Part shown: positions 35,217 to 43,353 of the stretch, in pieces
Position numbering within the stretch: the first letter of the stretch is position 1
Layout of the letters: each line of letters begins with the position of its first letter
NCBI RefSeq assembly: GCF_034047335.1
Contig: NZ_CP139137.1
Span: forward strand, 62,001 to 126,000
Reading direction: 5' to 3'
DNA length: 64,000 nucleotides
Origin: Chryseobacterium sp. JJR-5R
GTDB taxonomy: Bacteria > Bacteroidota > Bacteroidia > Flavobacteriales > Weeksellaceae
The notes under the pieces: generated by a model
What the model was told of the DNA's origin: nothing
Databases searched by the model: none
Seen by the model: the letters and a program-made list of their open reading frames with translations, nothing else
Position numbers and translations under genes: made by a program

Positions 35217-35840
35217 ATGGTTATTAAAACAGCAACGTTTGTCAAGAGCAGCGGAAAATGGCAGGACTGCCCGGAACCCAACCTTCCCGAATATGCTTTT
35301 ATCGGGAGGTCAAATGTCGGGAAATCCTCATTGATCAATGCCATGATGAACCACAAAGACCTGGCTAAAACTTCAGGGACTCCGGGAAAAACGCAGCTCA
35401 TCAATCATTTTTTAGTGAATGAAAACTGGTACCTTACCGATTTGCCGGGATACGGGTATGCCAAAGTTTCCAAATCCATCAGGAAAGATTTTGAGAAGCT
35501 GATTACCAATTACATCCTCAACCGCAGAAACCTGGTGAACCTTTTTGTTCTGGTTGACTCCAGGCATAAGCCCCAGCTGATAGACCTGGAATTCATCCAG
35601 TGGTGCGGCGAAAGCGGCGTGCCGTTTTCCATTGTGTTCACCAAAGCGGATAAACTGAAGCCTAATGTAGTAATTTCCAATGTGGAAGACTATAAAAAAG
35701 AACTGCATAAAACCTGGGAAGACCTTCCTGAGCTGTATGTAACGTCTGCCGAAAAAAAGGAAGGCGTCGACGAAATCCTGAAATTTATCAAAAAGACCAA
35801 TGAATTTTTAACATTAAACCACGTGACTTTTGATGAGTGA
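35217..35840 (+). CDS. ysxC: Ribosome biogenesis GTP-binding protein YsxC/EngB
   Basis: Essential small GTPase that helps assemble the 50S subunit. G1 GRSNVGKSSL, G3 DLPG, G4 TKAD and G5 TSA are in order in the 207-residue chain, which is the normal size for the family. The last codons overlap the next gene's start. Confidence 0.95.
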   Translation: MVIKTATFVKSSGKWQDCPEPNLPEYAFIGRSNVGKSSLINAMMNHKDLAKTSGTPGKTQLINHFLVNENWYLTDLPGYGYAKVSKSIRKDFEKLITNYILNRRNLVNLFVLVDSRHKPQLIDLEFIQWCGESGVPFSIVFTKADKLKPNVVISNVEDYKKELHKTWEDLPELYVTSAEKKEGVDEILKFIKKTNEFLTLNHVTFDE

Positions 35841-36282
35841 TATTGTGTGGAAAATCAAGTCTTTTGATGAATTTACCGTTCCTGAATTATATGCTGTCCT
35901 GAAAGCCAGAATCGATGTTTTTGTAGTGGAGCAGAACTGCCCGTATCCTGATCTTGACGGTTATGACCAGAAAGCAATCCATCTCTGGGCAGAGGAAGAC
36001 GGGGAAGTCCTGGCCGGCTGCCGGATTTTCAATAAAGGGATCAAATACGATGAAGCTTCTATCGGAAGGGTATTGACCACGGAAAAAGCAAGGGGCAAAA
36101 GCCTGGGAAAACAGCTGATCAAATATGCGGTGGAAACAGTTGAGAACCGTTTCCATACTTCTGAAATCAGGATTTCCGCACAGGATTACCTGCTGAAGTT
36201 CTACAGTGGTTTCGGGTTTGAAGATACAGGCAGGAAATACCTGGAAGACGGCATTCCGCACACGGAAATGCTCAGGAAATAA
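35833..36282 (+). CDS. GNAT family N-acetyltransferase (ElaA type)
   Basis: A 149-residue acetyl-CoA-dependent N-acetyltransferase. The ElaA-type opening (ELYAVLKARIDVFVVEQNCPYPDLDGYDQ) and the acetyl-CoA loop region (IGRVLTTEKARGKSLGKQLI) are clear. The ATG at 35833 overlaps the ysxC stop (GATGAGTGA), so they are co-translated. Substrate unknown. A bidirectional terminator follows. Confidence 0.9.
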   Translation: MSDIVWKIKSFDEFTVPELYAVLKARIDVFVVEQNCPYPDLDGYDQKAIHLWAEEDGEVLAGCRIFNKGIKYDEASIGRVLTTEKARGKSLGKQLIKYAVETVENRFHTSEIRISAQDYLLKFYSGFGFEDTGRKYLEDGIPHTEMLRK

Positions 36283-36290
36283 AGAAAATA

Positions 36291-36325
36291 AAAGCGAAGA
36301 ATGACTTATCATTTCTTCGCTTTTT
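36291..36325. terminator. Bidirectional terminator between convergent units
   Basis: AAAGCGAAGAATGA (36291-36304) pairs with TCATTTCTTCGCTTT (36309-36323) with a one-base bulge. T-runs follow in both directions. It ends the ysxC unit and the ten-gene minus-strand operon that finishes at 36351. Confidence 0.75.
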
Positions 36326-36350
36326 AATGGTTAAATATATAGAATGGTTT

Positions 36351-37253
36351 TTAGTTCTTATTTGAAATAGCCTTTAGAATAATAGGTTCGATATTAGAAG
36401 GCAGGTCGGCAGATTTTATCTGGTAGTTTTTAATCTTCATTTCCCTGAACCAGTTTCCCCAGTATTCTTTGATCACGGCTTCTTCAAAAGGGTTTCCTTT
36501 TTCCGGATGGATGCCGAGCACAATGACTTCAAGATTATTCAGGTGGTCATTAGCTTTTACGAAGCCATAACCATTTTTTTCAATGTCTGTTTTAAAATTA
36601 GAAGTCGTAAGGTTATTGGCTTTGATCAGTTTGCCGGTGAGATAAGAAGTTTTGTAGGAATTATCATTCTTTTCCTCAAATTTGGAATCTGTATGATACA
36701 TATAGCCATCGGTCAGGATAAAAAGGATATTCCTTCGGTCATTTTTAATGCAGTAATCCTTAACCTTATTCTTAAAAAATTCCCAGATATCCGAACCAAT
36801 GTAATTTTTATCTTTAATGGCTGACTGATAAATGTATGAAGGAATTTCAGCATATTTTTTTTCAACCGATGCAAAATAATCCTTGGAGGTGTTTTTATCA
36901 AAGGAAACTTTCAGGTCTTTCGTAAACTGGTTGATTTTCGGGTCAGAAGGCTCCGGGTTGAAAAATACCTGCATCTGGTCGTCATAGGTAATGATCTTTT
37001 TTGATTTGAGATGATCAATAAATCCTTTCTGGATCGCTTTGATATATTCCATGTCTCTCTGGAAATAGGGCATGGCAGGATTCGGATTCTTATCCGGGTC
37101 GATTCTGTCCGACAGGTCAATCAGGATACTGACATTGATGTTGTTTGAATCAACAATAACTGAATCCTCTTTTTTAGGATCTGTTTCGTTCACTTTTTTA
37201 TCACAACAGGATACTAGGCCAATCATAAAAAACAGGTAAAATATTTTTTTCAT
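36351..37253 (-). CDS. VWA-like lipoprotein
   Basis: A 300-residue predicted lipoprotein (signal peptide then lipobox VSC, Cys about residue 16). The mature part looks like a von Willebrand factor A domain: SILIDLSDRID supplies a MIDAS-like DxSxR motif after a hydrophobic strand, and ILFILTDGYMYH resembles the TDG strand. DxSxR instead of DxSxS is unusual, so metal binding is uncertain. It is the last gene of the operon that starts at 42430, eight bases after the coiled-coil membrane protein. Function unknown; ligand binding at the outer or inner membrane surface is plausible. Confidence 0.7.
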   Translation of the reverse strand: MKKIFYLFFMIGLVSCCDKKVNETDPKKEDSVIVDSNNINVSILIDLSDRIDPDKNPNPAMPYFQRDMEYIKAIQKGFIDHLKSKKIITYDDQMQVFFNPEPSDPKINQFTKDLKVSFDKNTSKDYFASVEKKYAEIPSYIYQSAIKDKNYIGSDIWEFFKNKVKDYCIKNDRRNILFILTDGYMYHTDSKFEEKNDNSYKTSYLTGKLIKANNLTTSNFKTDIEKNGYGFVKANDHLNNLEVIVLGIHPEKGNPFEEAVIKEYWGNWFREMKIKNYQIKSADLPSNIEPIILKAISNKN

Positions 37254-37261
37254 AATTCTGA

Positions 37262-38602
37262 TTATAAAGATGATAAATACACTAAATTCTGGTTGTTGTC
37301 ATTAGCTCCCACGGTATCCAGATTGGTATTGTAGGTGTCAATACAGCTATCGATCATGATCTGTTTTTCAGTTCTTGAAACGGCTATTCTTTCACCGATG
37401 AATGTAATCCAGCCCTGAACATATTCCGAAGCGTACATTTTATAATCTTTCGTGGGAATAATTACTCCGTCAATGATATTCTGCAGTTCCTCAATCCTGC
37501 CCCGGGTTTTGATTACTGATTCTTTGATGCTTCCGATATTGGCATTAATGTCTTCAATTTCCTTTTTCAGGGCATTGGCCTTTTCTGTCAGGAACTCCAC
37601 TTTTTTCTGCCTGATCTCCTGTTCGTTTTTAATCCGGTCTTTTTCCCGGTGCTCTTTCATCACAAAATCAAATACGAGCCCCCAGATAATGTATACGATG
37701 AATCCGGCAAAAATTATTGCCCAGAACTGAACATGAGAAAAAGCAATTTTGAGATCAAATGGCGGAGAGTCAAAAACTTTTTCGAAATTATATAGTCTAA
37801 ATTCAATTTGATACGCCAAAATGATATCAAATACAAAGGTAATTGCTAATAATACCCCAATTTTAATGTAATTAATTCTGGTTTTATTTTCCCAGAACAT
37901 ATGTATTAAGTATCCGAGACCAAGAAATACAAATGGAATCAGAGTAACGAAAGCACCTTCAATAAGGCCATCATCCCAAGCTTTTTCCCAAGCTTTTGCA
38001 TCTAAGACATTTTGTATTAAAGTAATTTTTGAATCAAAAACTTTAAAAAAGGCAGAATATGAAGTCGAAATATAGAATGTTAATAGATATAAAGTAATAA
38101 ATGTAAGAATAATTGCTCCGATCCAGAATTTTGCAGAGGCACCTCTCGTCGCTTTTACGTTGTACTTTTCAGGGTTTCTCGGCAGGTCCAGGATTTCCGC
38201 TTTTAAAGCTTCAGCATCCTGCTGATGGATTTCAATTTCTTTATTTTTATTTTTTACCTGCTCTTCTTTGGTTTCCACGGAAACGGTAAATGCTTTGATT
38301 TCGGTTTCCCGGTTTTTCTGTTCATTGACATAGGATTCTTTCAGCTTCTGCTGTTTTTCCACCATTTCCTTTTCTTCATTCTGGAACCTGGAGTATACTG
38401 CATCCAGGCAGATGGATAAAGTTGAATGGTTCCCGCTGGTCCTTGAACTGTCTCTGTAACCGGATTCATGATAAGTCCGTTTCCTGCTTTCTTCTGAAGA
38501 CTCCTCATCCGGGTTTATTTCAGTTTCAGGAAGCTCTTCCTGTACAGGTTCTGCCGGAGAGGATTTTAATTTAAATAAATTTTTTATACTGGTGGTATCC
38601 AT
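37262..38602 (-). CDS. Coiled-coil membrane protein of unknown function
   Basis: A 446-residue protein with an acidic N-terminus, a long coiled coil at about residues 76-145, four transmembrane helices (about 159-179, 216-236, 247-266, 292-315), a second coiled coil (about 317-378) and a soluble C-terminus. No signal peptide, so both coiled coils are probably cytoplasmic. I recognise no named family. Four bases separate it from the TerB-like gene upstream and eight from the VWA-like gene downstream, so it may be the membrane hub of the complex encoded here. Confidence 0.75.
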   Translation of the reverse strand: MDTTSIKNLFKLKSSPAEPVQEELPETEINPDEESSEESRKRTYHESGYRDSSRTSGNHSTLSICLDAVYSRFQNEEKEMVEKQQKLKESYVNEQKNRETEIKAFTVSVETKEEQVKNKNKEIEIHQQDAEALKAEILDLPRNPEKYNVKATRGASAKFWIGAIILTFITLYLLTFYISTSYSAFFKVFDSKITLIQNVLDAKAWEKAWDDGLIEGAFVTLIPFVFLGLGYLIHMFWENKTRINYIKIGVLLAITFVFDIILAYQIEFRLYNFEKVFDSPPFDLKIAFSHVQFWAIIFAGFIVYIIWGLVFDFVMKEHREKDRIKNEQEIRQKKVEFLTEKANALKKEIEDINANIGSIKESVIKTRGRIEELQNIIDGVIIPTKDYKMYASEYVQGWITFIGERIAVSRTEKQIMIDSCIDTYNTNLDTVGANDNNQNLVYLSSL

Positions 38603-38606
38603 AGCT

Positions 38607-39014
38607 TTAGTTTTTTAATTCAGATAAAATGTCATTCTTATTTTTGCCGGTCTGTACGGCTTCAATCAGGTAATCAACAATTGCCTGTGCATTTTCTTCC
38701 AGAAACCCGAACATGATCACGTATTTTTCCATGGCAGCATATTCGTTCGGGGAAACTGCTCCGTCTGCCCAGATCATTACGGTAAGATCATACAGGTAGT
38801 CTACCTTTTCTTCGATGGTCTGTGGAAGGAATGATTTGATATTAATCGGATGCAGAAGGATCTCATCCAGGTTTTTTGAGGAAATCCCCCTTTCTTCAGC
38901 GCATGTATAGAGCATTTTCAGTTCCAGGGCATTGAAGTCATCATCACAGATGGCCATCTGGTAAAGCCTTAAAAAATGAGCTTTGAGGTTTTCGGTTATT
39001 TGCGTATTATCCAT
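38607..39014 (-). CDS. TerB-like domain protein
   Basis: A 135-residue all-helical protein. The spacing of acidic patches, with FLRLYQMAICDDDFNALELKML and MIWADGAVSPNEYAAMEKYV, is the pattern of TerB/TerB-like domains (an acidic loop then a helix in each half). TerB-like domains bind metal or act as scaffolds at the membrane in stress and phage-defence related operons. The call is from pattern, not strong similarity. The start overlaps the stop of the upstream membrane gene by eight bases. Confidence 0.6.
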   Translation of the reverse strand: MDNTQITENLKAHFLRLYQMAICDDDFNALELKMLYTCAEERGISSKNLDEILLHPINIKSFLPQTIEEKVDYLYDLTVMIWADGAVSPNEYAAMEKYVIMFGFLEENAQAIVDYLIEAVQTGKNKNDILSELKN

Positions 39015-39417
39015 GGTTGGCTGGTTGTTCTTTGGGTTGTTTAGGGTTAATGATCCGGTCTCGTGAAGGTGCGCTCAGCTGTTTTGTATATATTGGCGTT
39101 TCTTCGGTAATGTCTTCTTCCTTTTGCAGTACCTGCCTTTCCACAAAAGCGATGAGCAGAAACAGGATTCCCGTTAGGGTATCAATTGGAATCCATATGC
39201 TTTTCCGGTACAGATAAATAGGAAAAACAGGATTGAAGAGAATAAGGATGATAAGAAATACGATGCTGAAATACTTATTCCCCGAGCTTAAAAAAAGGTA
39301 GATGGCGAGTAAAGCGCCGATGGAAACAAGAATCCTTAAAAAATTATAATATTCTATGGGAAGCCTGAAGATACTGATGAAACAGCAGAGTGCACAGAAA
39401 GTGAAAAATGGTTTCAT
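39007..39417 (-). CDS. Small membrane protein (DUF6804-like)
   Basis: A 136-residue protein with about four helices in the first 95 residues and a polar, proline-rich cytoplasmic tail. The helix content and the RLPIEYYNFLRILVSIGALLAIYL segment recall DUF6804 proteins, small Bacteroidota membrane proteins with no known role. Overlaps the TerB-like gene by eight bases and follows the TM2 gene by two. Confidence 0.65.
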   Translation of the reverse strand: MKPFFTFCALCCFISIFRLPIEYYNFLRILVSIGALLAIYLFLSSGNKYFSIVFLIILILFNPVFPIYLYRKSIWIPIDTLTGILFLLIAFVERQVLQKEEDITEETPIYTKQLSAPSRDRIINPKQPKEQPANHG

Positions 39418-39419
39418 AA

Positions 39420-39641
39420 TTAATGTTTAAATCCTTTCTGAAAATTGTATTTAAAATTAAATCGATGTTCCGACATAAAGATGAAAACAAAAAAATCGAT
39501 GAGGGCTATGAAAGAAGGAATAAAGGTCCAGCAAAAAGCCAGATACAGTATTCCGGTTATGGTCTGTCCCAGATAAAATCTGTGGATGCCCAATCCTCCC
39601 AGAAAAAGAGCAAGCAGTGCGGCGGTAGTTTTCGATTTCAT
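39420..39641 (-). CDS. TM2 domain-containing protein
   Basis: A 73-residue protein from the ATG at 39641. It contains the TM2 signature: a first helix with LALFLGGLGIHRFYLGQ, a short turn, and a second helix (YLAFCWTFIPSFIALIDFFVF) with the conserved D-F. TM2 proteins are two-helix membrane proteins without a settled function. The longer frame from 39683 overlaps the upstream gene and is not needed. Two bases from the DUF6804-like gene. Confidence 0.82.
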   Translation of the reverse strand: MKSKTTAALLALFLGGLGIHRFYLGQTITGILYLAFCWTFIPSFIALIDFFVFIFMSEHRFNFKYNFQKGFKH

Positions 39642-39645
39642 AAGG

Positions 39646-40272
39646 TTATACTCTGGATAAAATTTCGTTCTTTTTCTCTTCAAATTCTTCTTGAGAAATA
39701 ATTCCGTTTTCCGCTAAACCTTTCAGCTTTTGCAGCAGGGCAAAAGGATCTTCATTTTCTATCATCAATGGTTTTACCTGCTGAAACTGATGGGGCGAAG
39801 TAATAATCGGGGTAGCATTATTTACCGTAATGCCTCCTCCTGCAGATGCCCTTCTGGTTTCCAGATCCTTCTCTCTTCTTACGCCTCTCATTCTTTCTTC
39901 AATTTCCTGTGCAAATTGATAAAGCTTTCTGGCCTGTGCTTTCGGAAGATAATCCATCATATTGTTGAGGTTTCTGGTTGTCCTCATCATGAAAACAGAA
40001 CCGATAATCCCTTCTTTGATATGACAGTCTGCCACATCCACCCAGCTGTAATCTTGGAAATCCATCGATAGGCCGAAATTTCTGGGCCTGCAGAATATAA
40101 TCCTTCTGTTGGTAAGGGCAATGCAGTCCGGGGACAGGTTGAGAACCGGTTTTTTCTGAACGGCAATATATTCTACAGATTCCTGAGAGGTGAGCAGGCT
40201 GTTGATTCTTCCCAAAAGTTTTTCGACGGCTTGAGGATCTTGCTCTTCATTTAAAAATTTCTTTAAGTTCAT
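39646..40272 (-). CDS. PH-like and SHOCT domain protein
   Basis: A 208-residue cytoplasmic protein. Residues about 25-125 resemble a bacterial PH domain (ALTNRRIIFCRP and the DYSWVDVADC strand are typical). The C-terminal roughly 32 residues (FALLQKLKGLAENGIISQEEFEEKK) are a clear SHOCT motif, which mediates oligomerisation. I start at the ATG at 40272, one base after the stop of the gene upstream; the frame extends to 40314 inside that gene. Probably binds the membrane or a membrane partner in this operon. Confidence 0.82.
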   Translation of the reverse strand: MNLKKFLNEEQDPQAVEKLLGRINSLLTSQESVEYIAVQKKPVLNLSPDCIALTNRRIIFCRPRNFGLSMDFQDYSWVDVADCHIKEGIIGSVFMMRTTRNLNNMMDYLPKAQARKLYQFAQEIEERMRGVRREKDLETRRASAGGGITVNNATPIITSPHQFQQVKPLMIENEDPFALLQKLKGLAENGIISQEEFEEKKNEILSRV

Positions 40273-40273
40273 G

Positions 40274-40786
40274 TTATTTGTTTTTAGTTGATTTTGTATC
40301 GTTATGATATACATATCCTATTTTGCCGGATTTCTGTACTTTCACTTTATACCAGTGAGGTTGTTTTTCAAGCCAGATTAATTTTTCATTTTTCGTAACT
40401 CTTTCTATTATGTTAGACTCTTTAGACTGTCTTTCGTAAATAATGATTTTTGGAATGCTGGCGATGTTCCTGCTGTTAGACCCGATATTGATATTGACCT
40501 CATCAATAACAATCTTAGGCGGCTTTTTAGATTTTTTTCCTGAGGAGGCATAAGATTCAGATTTTTTGTGCTTTTGAGGTTTGCTCTTCCCTGGGGATTT
40601 TACAATGCATGCACTGCAGGTTCCGCCGGCACCACAATGCCCGCAGCGGGAGCAGGTTGTGCAGGCAGAACAGTTGGCAGAGCCGGTACACCTTCCGTCG
40701 TGCCCAATATTGTCATTGGCTTTAAAGCATGAGTGTAAAAAGAGCATGCTTAAGGTGATTATGATGAATGGAATTAGTTTTTTCAT
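40274..40786 (-). CDS. Lipoprotein with CxxC repeat and SH3-like domain
   Basis: A 170-residue lipoprotein (lipobox LHSC, Cys20). Just after the anchor are eight cysteines at about residues 33, 39, 42, 45, 48, 51, 57 and 60, five of them in unbroken three-residue steps (CSACTTCSRCGHC). A basic linker and a C-terminal SH3-like domain (IWLEKQPHWYKVKVQKSGKIGYV) follow. SH3b domains outside the cytoplasm commonly bind cell wall. The Cys run could bind metal or form a disulfide ladder; which is not known. Two bases from the nuclease-like gene upstream. Confidence 0.75.
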   Translation of the reverse strand: MKKLIPFIIITLSMLFLHSCFKANDNIGHDGRCTGSANCSACTTCSRCGHCGAGGTCSACIVKSPGKSKPQKHKKSESYASSGKKSKKPPKIVIDEVNINIGSNSRNIASIPKIIIYERQSKESNIIERVTKNEKLIWLEKQPHWYKVKVQKSGKIGYVYHNDTKSTKNK

Positions 40787-40788
40787 GG

Positions 40789-41859
40789 TTAATTATAATT
40801 TTCCAGGGTTTGGTGGATCTGGTTCCGGTACTGATAAATTTCGTCAAGGCTTGTTAACAGCATTTTCTCTCCGGTCTCTTTCCCATTATGAAAAGTTTCC
40901 AGGTATTTGTTTGTGGTATTGAAGTGGAGCCTGCAGAGCGGTTTCCTGTTGTTGTCATCCAGCAGAATCCCAAAATAGGAAAGGGTATCCCGGTAGGCAA
41001 TTCTTGCAGAAGGAATTTTCTCCCTTAAAATGGCCTTTACAATCTGGAAGCCTTCCAGCTCTTCTTCTGTGGTAACGATTTTTGAATCATTGTTTTCGTC
41101 TACCGGCTGAGAGGTCTTTACCGCATCATCCTGCTTTTCCATCTGCTCATTGATGCTCAGCGCAGACTTCAGCCTGAAGCTGATGGATTCGTTAATGGAA
41201 GTAGCCAGTGCTTTCCTGGTGTATTCTTTAAAGGGAACCATCCGGTTGGCCGTAATCGGTTTTTCAAAGAAGCGGCTGACCAGGAGCTTTACCATTTCGT
41301 CTGAAGGATGTTCAATTTCCTTTTCAAACTCTTTCCGAATCGCCCTGATGTATTTCAGGGCTTCCGCAGAATCCAGGATTTCTTCAAGGTTATAGTCTTT
41401 CTTGGTAAATTTTTCCAGGATTTTGATCGAGCTGTCTTTCAGATCTTCAATATTGATGGTGAAGAAAGGCTTTTCATCCATAATATTGGGTTTCTCCAGA
41501 TCGGTGTAGAAATTATAAACAATTCCGTTGGTAAGAACACCGAACCGCGTTTTGGAAACATGGTAATAGCGGTGGAGCTGGGAGTTATGGGCGTCGGCGC
41601 TTTCTTTCCAGTGCTTGCATTCAATAATAAAGATCGGCACGTCATTATGGCGGATCACGTAATCCACTTTCTCTCCCTTTTTGGTCCCGATATCACAGAC
41701 GTGCTCAGGAACCACTTCCGTAGGATTAAAAATGTCATATCCTAAAATCTGGATAAAAGGCATAACGAATGCGTTTTTGGTCGCTTCTTCGGTTCCGATC
41801 TGTTCTTTCAGGCCGGCAACCCGCTGGTGAAGCTGCTCGAGTTTTATTTTAAGATCCAT
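40789..41859 (-). CDS. Stand-alone HsdR N-terminal-type (PD-(D/E)xK) protein
   Basis: A 356-residue protein. The first roughly 150 residues match the nuclease-type N-terminal domain of type I restriction HsdR subunits, with Asp66 in KVDYVI and Glu80-x-Lys82 in IIECKHW, the PD-(D/E)xK core, and the following LTNGIVYNFYTD strand. There is no helicase motor, methyltransferase or specificity subunit nearby, so it is not a classical restriction system. The C-terminal half is unassigned. I chose the ATG at 41859, which overlaps the YegP stop by 11 bases; a longer frame from 41907 lies deeper in that gene. Whether it cuts DNA is untested. Confidence 0.78.
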   Translation of the reverse strand: MDLKIKLEQLHQRVAGLKEQIGTEEATKNAFVMPFIQILGYDIFNPTEVVPEHVCDIGTKKGEKVDYVIRHNDVPIFIIECKHWKESADAHNSQLHRYYHVSKTRFGVLTNGIVYNFYTDLEKPNIMDEKPFFTINIEDLKDSSIKILEKFTKKDYNLEEILDSAEALKYIRAIRKEFEKEIEHPSDEMVKLLVSRFFEKPITANRMVPFKEYTRKALATSINESISFRLKSALSINEQMEKQDDAVKTSQPVDENNDSKIVTTEEELEGFQIVKAILREKIPSARIAYRDTLSYFGILLDDNNRKPLCRLHFNTTNKYLETFHNGKETGEKMLLTSLDEIYQYRNQIHQTLENYN

Positions 41860-42202
41860 AATGGCTGTTTTTAAGGGTTTGATCCATAATTTCTGCTGAA
41901 GGGGCATGGGCCTGTACCGAATGGATCCCGTTTTCCATCGCTGTTTTTGAACTGTAGAGCTGGCTTTTCCCGATAATTTCCCCGTTCCGGGCTTTCAGGA
42001 CAAAATATTCCTTTCCGTTGACGGCTGTTCTTCTGTCGTACCGAGAATCGTCCTGCGCATTGTTTTTTACGGAATCTATTCCTTTCCGGCAGGAGGCTTT
42101 CTGAATATAGCCTTCGCTGGTTAAAATAATTTCACCGTTCCCGGCTTTAAGACTGAACTGGTACTCATGATTGCTTCTCTGAGTAATGATAAATTTTCCC
42201 AT
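41849..42202 (-). CDS. YegP (DUF1508) family protein
   Basis: A 117-residue protein made of two YegP repeats, each with the pattern (Y/F)xFxLKAxNGEIIxxSxxYxxKxxxxxGIxSV: QFSLKAGNGEIILTSEGY in the first and FVLKARNGEIIGKSQLY in the second. YegP folds as a small beta-beta-alpha unit with no known biochemical role. Nine bases after the 72-residue gene and overlapping the nuclease-like gene by 11 bases. Confidence 0.9.
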   Translation of the reverse strand: MGKFIITQRSNHEYQFSLKAGNGEIILTSEGYIQKASCRKGIDSVKNNAQDDSRYDRRTAVNGKEYFVLKARNGEIIGKSQLYSSKTAMENGIHSVQAHAPSAEIMDQTLKNSHYGS

Positions 42203-42211
42203 GATGATTAT

Positions 42212-42430
42212 TTATTTGGTATGGCAAGCATTTGAACAATAATAACAACCATTAATGTTATATTTTCGACTTGGATATAGTCTTTTTGCTTCAGTTATCG
42301 CTTCCTGGCAAGATCCAAAGTAACCCAGGTACGTTCTGTTTTCGATTGAGGGTAAATAACTGCATGAACTTTCGTGAACCTCATAATCTCCGTTAGATTG
42401 CTGGTTGTTATTGATGTAATACTGTTTCAT
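42212..42430 (-). CDS. Small Cys-containing protein, first gene of the operon
   Basis: A 72-residue protein with no signal peptide and no membrane helix, rich in Tyr, Asn and Ser. Four cysteines, including CYYCSNAC near the C-terminus, and an HESSCSYLP segment suggest a small metal-binding fold; this arrangement is seen in small uncharacterised bacterial proteins, but I cannot name a family. It is the first gene after the promoter with the 18-bp palindrome (42484-42501) and -7 element (42455-42462), and the ATG follows that element by 24 bases. Confidence 0.72.
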   Translation of the reverse strand: MKQYYINNNQQSNGDYEVHESSCSYLPSIENRTYLGYFGSCQEAITEAKRLYPSRKYNINGCYYCSNACHTK

Positions 42431-42454
42431 AATATTTGTTTTTATTTAACGCTT

Positions 42455-42501
42455 CAAAAGTATCACCCCTCAATGAAAAATTTTTACGGGTTTCCGTAAA
42501 A
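42455..42501 (-). promoter_or_regulatory. Promoter of the ten-gene operon with 18-bp operator (site 1)
   Basis: On the minus strand the palindrome TTTTACGGAAACCCGTAA (42501-42484) is followed after exactly 21 bases by the -7 element TACTTTTG (42462-42455), then 24 bases to the ATG. The extended inverted repeat is TTTTACGG/CCGTAAAA around a 4-bp centre. The same palindrome and spacing recur at 43274-43320 and 46279-46325. Confidence 0.7.
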
Positions 42502-42521
42502 CGGGCAAAAAACAAAAAAAA

Positions 42522-42542
42522 CCTTTCAAAAAAATTGAAAGG
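42522..42542 (-). terminator. Terminator after response regulator 1
   Basis: CCTTTCAA/TTGAAAGG (42522-42529, 42535-42542) with a T-run on the minus strand (complement of 42514-42520). It separates the regulator gene from the operon starting at 42430. Confidence 0.75.
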
Positions 42543-42568
42543 CTGAAATATAAAAGAAATGAAAATTT

Positions 42569-43234
42569 TCAGATGATCCCGATATCCTTGCAGAATGCCA
42601 CCAGCTGTTCATTGCTGTTGACTTCAAGGTCTTCTTTCAGGCTGTTTAACCTTTTTTCCACGCTGCTCAGGCTGGAAGGCCGGATACTCCGTTCTTCAAG
42701 ATGGACAGGAATATTTTTTTGCAGGATTCCTTTCGAGAGCAGTGACACCAGCGTAATATCATAAGTGGAAAATTCATAATTATTGAACTTTTTCATCTCC
42801 TGCTTAAGGTCAAAAGAAAGATAATTTTCGCCGATGTACACCGAAGCGATGGATTTTTTCAGGTCTTTGGAATCATTTCTTGCTTTTTGCACATATCCGT
42901 TGATGTGATAATCTGAAAACAGATTTTCAATGACTCCGGTTTTGCGTTCAGCTGAAAACACAATGACCTTCAGGCCGGGCTGTAACTCTTTGGCCTTTCG
43001 GATGAGGTCTTTCCCGTCTTTGAGGTTTTGGGCATGATGGTCCTCCTCATAGTACAGATCGGTGATCATCAGATCATAGGGCTGCTGCTCCCGAAGGGCT
43101 TTCTGGATTTTTCCGATGGCATCATCGCAATAGTAGACAAAATCCACGATGGGGATATTCAGGTCTTCAAGGGTTTTCTGTACGGAGATATTAATGCTTT
43201 CGTGATCTTCGGCTATTAAAATTTTTTTGAACAT
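42569..43234 (-). CDS. Response regulator with LuxR-type output domain (copy 1)
   Basis: A 221-residue two-component response regulator. Receiver landmarks: acidic pair in ILIAEDHES, phospho-acceptor Asp59 in MITDL, Ser in VFSAE and Lys in VQKAR. A C-terminal helix-turn-helix of LuxR-like type (about residues 155-205, ITLVSLLSKGILQKNIP) follows. I start at the ATG at 43234; the frame open to 43276 crosses the promoter. It is a paralogue of the next gene, ends in the same CKDIGII, and has its own promoter with the shared palindrome (43274-43320), so it may be autoregulated. Confidence 0.9.
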   Translation of the reverse strand: MFKKILIAEDHESINISVQKTLEDLNIPIVDFVYYCDDAIGKIQKALREQQPYDLMITDLYYEEDHHAQNLKDGKDLIRKAKELQPGLKVIVFSAERKTGVIENLFSDYHINGYVQKARNDSKDLKKSIASVYIGENYLSFDLKQEMKKFNNYEFSTYDITLVSLLSKGILQKNIPVHLEERSIRPSSLSSVEKRLNSLKEDLEVNSNEQLVAFCKDIGII

Positions 43235-43273
43235 GGTTATATTGTTAATTAAAGTTAGGATTTTTCGATGCTT

Positions 43274-43320
43274 CAAAAGTATATCCCTTTATTTCTGAAT
43301 CCTTACGGTTTCACGTAAAA
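43274..43320 (-). promoter_or_regulatory. Promoter of response regulator 1 with 18-bp operator (site 2)
   Basis: On the minus strand TTTTACGTGAAACCGTAA (43320-43303) is followed after 21 bases by TACTTTTG (43281-43274) and then by GAAGC, as in site 1. It lies in the gap between the two response regulator genes. Confidence 0.7.
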
Positions 43321-43353
43321 CAGCGAAAAAATGAATTCTTCTGCAGGGATGAA

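Noticed and set aside
38607..39014. A tellurite-resistance (ter) operon
   Set aside because: Only a TerB-like domain is suggested; TerC, TerD and TerE proteins are absent.
40789..41859. A type I restriction-modification system
   Set aside because: Only an HsdR N-terminal-type domain is present; there is no motor, methyltransferase or specificity subunit nearby.
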